A stretch of DNA of 64,000 nt, taken from assembly GCF_905220365.1 (NCBI RefSeq), contig NC_061140.1, positions 6,512,501 through 6,576,500 of the forward strand, given 5' to 3'. Numbering within the stretch: the first letter of the stretch is position 1; each line of letters opens with the position of its first letter. Under the pieces are notes generated by a model, which did not search any database, had not been told where the DNA came from, and was given only the letters and a program-made list of their open reading frames with translations. Below are positions 27,201-36,200 of this stretch, piece by piece. Origin of the DNA: Vanessa cardui (taxonomy: Eukaryota > Arthropoda > Insecta > Lepidoptera > Nymphalidae). The translations under genes were made by a program, and so were the position numbers.

Positions 27201-30200
27201 ATCAAGTCTTAAACTCTTAGTACTTTTTGATATTAAAGCACTGAACTGACAACTGCATATAAAATTAAACTCACACACTATGGTAACTTGGTTCAAAATA
27301 GTGCAACATCTTTGGAGTACGTCTAGTTTTATATGAACATAAAATCTTTTTAATGGCGTAATTAGACATTCCATATTTAAATTAGATATGATATCTTCAA
27401 AAATTGTCAAAATATTTATGTCTGTCAGTGTTATATATGCTCGATCGTTAAAGCAGATTATCGTTCATACTAAGCATACGAAAATATTAGATCTTACGGT
27501 GACGAACCTTGTCTTACCCTGACTGTACCTATAGTTATACTGGTACACTTGATTCTGATCCATAACAAAATTACTTGGCGGTAGAATACATCGTGTTCTA
27601 CAGTTAAGAACGAATTGTTCTTTAGTCATTATTGCCTCGGCTTTGCACGGGTGTCATACTGATACTAAATATACTACAGAATTTGTTCATTTACGACTTC
27701 ACATTAGAAACTTCTAAAGTTATCAGTGTTTATTCACTATACTGTCCATGTATTATATACAAAACCCTTCCTATAGAATCGCTATCTATTAAAAAAACCG
27801 CATCAAAATTCCGTTGCGTAATTTGAAAGATCTAAGCATATACAAAGACAGACAGCGGTAAGCGACTTTGTTTTATACTATGTATGATTAAACATCTTGG
27901 CTTGAAGTCATATTCATTATCAATTGATGTGGTTTTCGGTTTTAAAATGACATAAGTCCCATTGGTTAGATCATTATGGAAATAGTTTAATTTTTAAAAG
28001 AGAATTAGTTTCACTCGTCGACGAGAATACTATTGTGATGTAAAACCAGTTTAATATTTCGTGTCTCTCTGATAATCCACATATTAACGCACATATATGT
28101 CTTATCTCTATATAATATTAGTAATTTATATATTTTTAAATGTCGGCTTTGCATAACGATCATCCGTGGCCTCTTTTATACAAGGATAAATATGCGAGCG
28201 TGTAAAAAAGGATTAAAAATGACTAAAGTGACCGACTGGTAAACATATAAATAAGGAAAATACCTCGGATTTGTTGAGTAGGTATTATTTTTATTGATTC
28301 AATTTATCAGAACATATCAATGATTTTTTTAACAGATACCTATTGACCTCCGTGAGGAATGTCGTCCATACCTGTCAAACATATTGAAAGCTAAGGATTT
28401 TTCGTCTCTTATGCTGGTGACTACACTGGCAAACTACACATAGTCTAGAAGCTCTACGTTATCGACATTCCACCCATTCTTTGCTTAAAGCGGGGCAACC
28501 TGTAAGCCCTTTAGTGTTCCAGATGTCCATAGCGGTTGTAATCACTTTCCATCAAGTGAGCCTACTCGTTCGCCACCTATGACATAAAGAAAATCTATAG
28601 AAGTGTTTTATTTCATTTCTCATGAGTCACAGTCATGACGTAGAATGTAATTCTGGTGTCTGTCTTTCTGAACATTTATCTGATGACCCGGATATCTTAT
28701 CTTAAGGAAAGAACGAATTCACATCTACCAAACAAGCCCGTGCCATCTCAAAAATCATATAAACTGCTATAGGTATAGTAAAACAAAGTATAGTAATATA
28801 TTTATGCGTAGGTAACAAACAATTTTAGTATATTTTTATAATATTTATTATTAAAACCCCAATAAAACCCAACACGTAGAATTCAAGTTTTAACGCACAG
28901 ACGTCACAAGGACTTGCTACTTATAAATAAATTATTATTAAATACTTCCAAACGATCCGGTTGTTGTAGATGCTTTATGGATTCCAGTTGACAATATGCA
29001 ATTATTAATTAATCAATTATCAACATTTATTTAATAATTATTATAATAAAATACTGTATTGATCTCTGATCCCTGATCCCAATGTAAGTAGCCAAAGCAC
29101 CGACGTAACCAGAAGTAGGTAACGACGGAAGCATCGACTTGGCTGGGAATCGAACCCCTTGACCGATCCGAAAATCGATGTACGCACTACTCGACCATCT
29201 TAATCTTAAAATAATAATCGAAAATCTTAAATGTATCACAAATTAATAAGATAATACCGAAGGTATCATGAATTAAAAGGAATGAAACAGATGCAAGTAT
29301 GCCGTAGGGCAAATGCTCTTCTCCGGAGAAAGTTTAGAGCTTATTTCGCCATGATATTTAAATGCACGTGTTGCATATTCAATAAAGGTTTTGTAGATAA
29401 AAATATTTTACCAAATATAATTTATTCAGCTATTCACTATTTAATATTCATATATATTTCATAGCAGCAAATATTATAAACACAATCAAAGAATTGTATT
29501 CATAGGATAACAGTGAAACGAGCATATATATGTATATATATATTGGTATAATTTGGACCACGTGATGGTAAGTGTTCAATATCACCCATAGACAATGACG
29601 TTGTAAGAAATATGAATGATTCCTTATATCGTCAATGTGCCACCAACCTTGGGAACTTCAAACCTTCAAATCGGAACACAACAATACTGAGTATTGTTAT
29701 TTGGCGGTAGAATATCAGATGAGTGGGTGGTACCTACCCAAACGGGCTTGCACAAAGCCCTACCACCAATTTCTATTTTAACAAATAAAGGGCTTTTGCT
29801 GAGTGGGTAAACACACATTCAAGCGCCAAATTTCTCTAGATTACATTACTGTGATCTGATTTAAAGAAGTTTCAGCCTGTCTTATTGCAGACCAATAATT
29901 ATAACATCTCAATTCATATATTTAAAGGCGCATTAAAGAAGAAACGATTCATTTCTATATTACATATTTTTACAATCGGTATCAATTGACGGAAATATCA
30001 TCTTATCAGTTTGCCAATATATGTGCCTTATAGTCAAAACCCTGAGCATTTTTTGTGTAAAACCAAATAATAGCTTTTCGATAACATTTCTGATTATTTT
30101 TTTTAATTTTGTGCGCACTTCTCGTTGTATAATCAAAACTGTTATCTCCTCTGAATTGATAAAAAACGCATGCGCAATATAAAATTATTGAAAAACAATG

Positions 30201-33200
30201 ATATTAAAATCTTGATCTGACCTCTCGTTTCTTAATTGCAGTTAGGTTATATAATGGCTATTAATATACATCGAAATTTAAATGATAATGACGCAACTAG
30301 TTCAAATACTAGTATCGAATGGGTGGTTAATCTTTGTACTCAAAAATTGATAACAAACTAAGCACAACACTTGCACGACACATGATGCACAGATTCTCAG
30401 TGATATACAATCGAAAACATATTTTGGCCACATAATGATAACTATTTGTATTATTTAGCTAACTGTTTGTATTGTTAGTCCAAATAATCAAGATAGTTTT
30501 CATTTGAGTTTGCATTTAATTTTTCAATAATGGTTTTAAGTGATAGTATCCTATTCAAATATAAAAAATCAATTGAATTGAAAACAAATTGAATCAATTC
30601 TTTATTACTATTAATTTGGTGATTATTTTTTCGTGTATTATAATTATAATAAATAAAATATTAAAAAAAAAAATAACAAAATTCAAGACTTGTTCTGTAA
30701 ATACAAGAATCGAGGAAACAGAAGAACTTTGTGTTTATTTTTTTGACTCTGTCTCAGGAGTCGAGCATCTTTAGATTTTTATTATAGTATGTTATTTAAG
30801 CTATCGATTTGAAATGTAGATTCAACTGAGAAAAACAGGAAACTCATTAGTCACACTTCCACCAATTAAGCAACATAGGTATGTAAATTAATTTACAGTA
30901 AATTACTTTGGTCATTGCGTTGATATTGCAAAAAATAATTGATTAATTTTTGATGAACTTATTGATTTTGTATACGATTGTATCTATATTTATTTGAAGT
31001 TACAATATTCTATTGTTGATAATTTTTGCTTTTATATTAATTCACATAAATCAATTTAAAATAAATAAATTATTTTGATCAGTGCGTCGATGTTGCTAAC
31101 ACAAAAAAAATACTTCTAATTATTCATACGATTGTATCTATATTTATTTGAAGTGACAATACTACGTACATATATTGATGATAATTTTTGCCTTTGAACT
31201 CATTTGCACAAAATGTAAAATTAAATTATCGATGAGCTTCTATATTTATTTAAAATTTCATAAATGACCAAGTTAAATTGTGTCGATCTTTTTTTTAAAC
31301 CATTAAATGTACTAAAGAGAGTCGAAATTATTATTTAATATTTTTTTGTCAAACATGTTCTTCTATATATTTATTATAACTTGATATTTAAATTAAAAAA
31401 GGACAGTGACTAAATAAATGCAATATTCATAAAATTTGGATGTTATTGGCCATAAAGTTTTATAACAGCATTTAAAGTGACGATTCGATCCAATCAGATT
31501 TCGAAACGATTGAACAATCTCGTTCTGTAAGAACAAATTCGAAACTCACTTCTAAACACGATCGTAAAATGTCAGAAAGCTGTAACGATTGTTCATTAAG
31601 GAAAACACTCCATACTTTAGCTTTACAGTGGATAAAATGAAATGAAAAAAATAAGTAATTTTGCGATGTCTTGTGACTCGGTAACTAAGTAACATCTCCG
31701 TGTAACTAGATCGAATTTTACAGATTGAATTTGGCAGCGATTCCATACAAACATTACACGTCAAGTGCTGTCTATTGTGCGCATTAACTGCTTTTTTAGT
31801 CTACTGGCTTGATATAAAGCCACGGATCCCGAGGTTCTGGGTTCAAACACCATATCGGACCAAAAAAAGTAATCGGGTTTTCCTGTTTAAGAATTCTTAT
31901 TCCAGCACCGCCCTTCCATCGTCAATGCAATCTTTAAAACTAAGGTGTACGCTTGTACCTTTCATTCCACTAGGTCACTCTCCCTTCAAACCTGAATACA
32001 ACAATAACGAGTTTAGCTATTTCAAAATGCAATTAATGAGAGCAACGGAAAAGAGTAATTGTCTACCTCGTAAATCTTTTTTATTTCAATAATATTAACA
32101 TAATCATACTTTCTTTTTCTATTAGGTACCTTCTTCTGCATAACAGTACTATGCAAGAAGTTGCATATGCAAGATAGCGTTATCGGTGGTCTAGCGGGTG
32201 TGAGCAGGATAGCTGGATGTCTCGTTTTCGCTCTTGCACCGACACGAGAGTGGTTCTATTCTGCTCCTCTCTTTAACATCTTCAGTCATACTGGACTTAC
32301 AGCTGTCAGGTCGATTGCGACGAAAAGTGTAGCTGCAGAAGAAGTTGGTGAGTAATTTAGATTTTTATATATAGATGTCGAAATGGCCCAGTAGTTTGAG
32401 CTCGTATACCTTAACCGATTATTGTGGTTTCAAACCCAGCATGACTAAGTTTCATCTGCTTAATATGTGTTTATAATTCATCTCGTGTTCGGCAGTAAAG
32501 GAAAACATTGTGAGGAAACCTGTGAATGTATCTAATTTCAACAAAATTTTGCCACAAGTGAATCCACCGACTTGTATTGGAGTACCACAGCTTGGTAGAG
32601 TACGCTCCTAATCTTCTCCTCAAAGGGAGAGGAGGCATTAGCCCAACAGAGGGAAATTTACAGGATGTTACTATTACATAAGTTACAACTTGTGATGTAG
32701 GCTATATTTATTATTTCCACAGAAGTACCACTGACTCATGAGCTGTATTACCTAGACATTAATATTCTCTATTGATTTGAAATGTGAATAAGCCAGTGTA
32801 ATTAGGTACACAAGGGTTTTTAGTCATTTGAATTTGAGGGTCATTTTATAAGATAGTCTTTGTTCTTTGCTATTGAAAGCGGGACAAACAGTATTAAATA
32901 TTTTTAATATAGTAAGATTTTTTACATTGGATATTATTTTTAATTAATTTTGTGGGAATTTTAAAGAGCGGCCTATAGTACAAATTCGTTCAAGTTCGAA
33001 TACGAATTCCCACCAGCGTCCTTTCTGGTCATTTTATTTCGGCTGCATTGAAATAAATTCCGAGTGTTTATACATTGGAAAGCTAAGAAAACGGTTATGT
33101 TTTTAAAATAATCTGCAGAATAAGTTCCATAATGATTTTTTAGATTTTAAGGCATTATGGGAAAAAGAATTAAAAAAAATTGAAATATTATTGATTTCCG

Positions 33201-36200
33201 TCTCCAATTTTTAAATTTGGGCTGATAATTATTGTTTAAGCATTGACAAATATCCATTGTTTATTCGTTTTTATAAATCAGAAGAAAAGAATAGATTTTT
33301 ATTGACATTTTTGTCTAAATAAATTTTTACTCCTAACGGATAGTCGAGTTACCAATAACCCTGTACAAGAAGTACGTAAGTGTTTTAAAATAATTATTAA
33401 ATAAAGGATAATATGATATCTGATATGGAGCCAATAAAGTTGTGAGCAAGATAACAATAACTGCACAATCAATGACTACAAGAATCCATACATCGTTCAC
33501 GTCATAGGAAACAAACCTCATCCAAACGGCGATAAATCCGCTTACGACATATAAAAATACCAGTCAAGAACGGAAATCGAATCGACAACCTTTGGCACTG
33601 ATATTTCTCAAATTGCTGCGGCACTCTTTTTATAAAATTCGATGACGTCATAGTTGGAACAAGACTATTTCCTTTCTTCGATTAAATATTTAAAATAATA
33701 ATATTTATTTTGATTTGAACTCTGAACCTGTTGAGTTATAATCCACTCAATAGCCGTCATGACATGATCAGCATATCAGTCATTACTTTAAATCTCTTGC
33801 TAAGCAAGAATCTATGGAAAAAATATCGATATTACCAGTATGAATCGGCATCGCTTGGCTATACTAATATTAAAAATAAAAGTAACTCTCTTTGCTTATC
33901 TATTGCTCTTTCACAATCCAATTACTGAATCAAATATAATGCAAGTAAAGTAACAGCCTGTAAATTCCCACGGCTGTTCTAAAGGCCTCCTCTCCCTTTG
34001 AAGAGAACATATTCCACCACGCTGTTCCAATGCGGGTTGGTGGAATGCACATGTGGCAGAATTTCTATGAAATTTGTCAGATGCAGGTTTCCTCACGCTG
34101 TTTTCCTTCACCGCTGAGCACGAGATGAATTATAAAGACAGATTAAGCACATGAATCAGAACTTACCACATAAGGCAAGAAGTATCTTTTTTAAATGTTT
34201 CACACTTGAAGAATAATCCCAAAAAGGGGAAGCCGCGGAAATCAACTCCTATGATATAATATTTCTCCAAGTGCAACTCAGTTTATTTCTAGTCAAATTC
34301 CAAACCCATTCACGTAACCTTACGCAAGCGCATCATCACTAATGTGGGTTACTAAGAGTCATAGTTACATACATATACATAAATCTTAGCGAAAATGATT
34401 TCCTCGTCATAATCAAGATATCACATAACCGCAAAGATTGCAATAGCTATTATATATTAGCATTTTTTAATATACAATAGTAAGATGGGCTTGTAGGTAC
34501 TGCTTGCTTTAGTAACTTTTAATTTATGTAAATACACTGGCTCACTCAAACCAGAACATAATTAGAATAGCTGACGAGTGAGTAGTTCCAATTTGCTTTG
34601 CTTGTTGATGATTTATTTGTAAACATTTAAAATATTAAAAAAAAAGTGTATGTGTAAGCTTCTTAAGATTTATTATTTTCTGTGGCCTGAACCCAAAACA
34701 GCATAAGCGACTAATACTAAAAACAATATTCAAAAAGGCACATGTTTTATAAAACAAGTAACTTAGTCAATCGTTTCTATACTGATTACCAGAAGTAATC
34801 GTTATTAACACTTTAAATACGGAGTGAAGTCTTATACGCCTTGTCTCCCTTTCTGTGCGGCTAAGAAAAACATAGATTTCTCTGTCGTGTCGAGGCTGTA
34901 TCATCTACTTGATATATGTATTGTAGGAAAGTTATAAATATATTTATACGACGCGTATTGAAAAGAGAATGCCTACCTACTGTAATACGGGGTCACTTTG
35001 ACAACGTAGCGCACTGAAGAAATATAATTCGATCACATTAAATCGATAAGAGCTGAGATGGCCCAGTGGTTAGAACACGTGCATCTTAAACGATGATTGC
35101 GGGTTCAAACCCAGGCAAGCACCACAATATATATGTGCTTAATTTGTGTTCATAATTCATCTCGTGCTCGGCGGTGAAGGAAACCATCGTGAGGAGACCT
35201 GCATGTGTCTAATTTCACCAACTCGCATTGGATCAGCGTGGTGGAATATATTCCAAACCCTCTCCTTAATGGAAGAGGAGGCCTTATCCCAGCAGTGGAG
35301 GCTGTTACTTTACTTCACTTTTTACATCGATATTTAGTTTTTTAAACGATACGGGGTCTAATAAGCCCCGTGCCTATATTATGATAGTTTTCATACGAGG
35401 TCTTAAACGCCCCGTACCGAAGGAAAAAATATATGCCGCAACCAACGTGTTAATATACATAGTTCCTTTTGGTACAAGGTCACAGATTTATCGAACTAAG
35501 CGTTGTTTATGTTTGTGATCATTCATTGATTGTGTTTTACGGAGAGTACTCACAAATTACGCTCTTTATGTAATCATTACATGCTCACCATTGTATTCCT
35601 ATTTATTACATAACACGCGAATTCACTTCCTGTGTACCTACCCTTATTTGCATTTGTTGCATGTACGTGAATATATAACACAGCAGTGTGTTTATCGATA
35701 AACAAATTAGTGTTTAAAATCACACAAATGCCGAATAAAGTCATGTATTGCAATATAATTTGGTTTCTATGACGTCATAATGATCCGTGCATGAATAAAA
35801 TATTTATTTTCTTATTATCAATCGATTATCTCTTGACCGCCAAACAAATAATTGTTGAGTTCCTTTTCAAATTTAGTCAGCCAGTATAATCACGCATATA
35901 CCTACTAACAGATTATATTTGCTCTTGTAAATGACAGCGCATTGATAAAGTGCAAGAAATTATCTGCGAATCTCACCCAAACAAAGTCAACAAATAAATT
36001 GTGTTAGTTTTTTTATGTGTAATGAGGATGGAGAAATGTCCTATTGATTACAATATGATTAACATATATCTTGAGCGATTACGGGTTCAAATCCAATCAA
36101 GCACGGCTGTATTTTGTTTATGAAAATCTTATATGTGTGTCTACACACCTGAATTGGAGCACTTGGTTAAGTACCCTCTTCGTTCCTCTCAAAATAGACG

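Larger units (their letters stand above)
25426..32125 (+). other. Intron 2 of the SLC46-type gene (6.7 kb)
   Basis: GTAAGC...CTATTAG. Contains a head-to-tail family-B pair starting about 25 bases after the donor, another B copy at 26833-27118, a Helitron/MITE-like element at 27628-27890, a minus-strand B copy (29546-29768), a tandem duplication (30900-31225) and a different tRNA-headed SINE (31790-31910). Confidence 0.85.
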
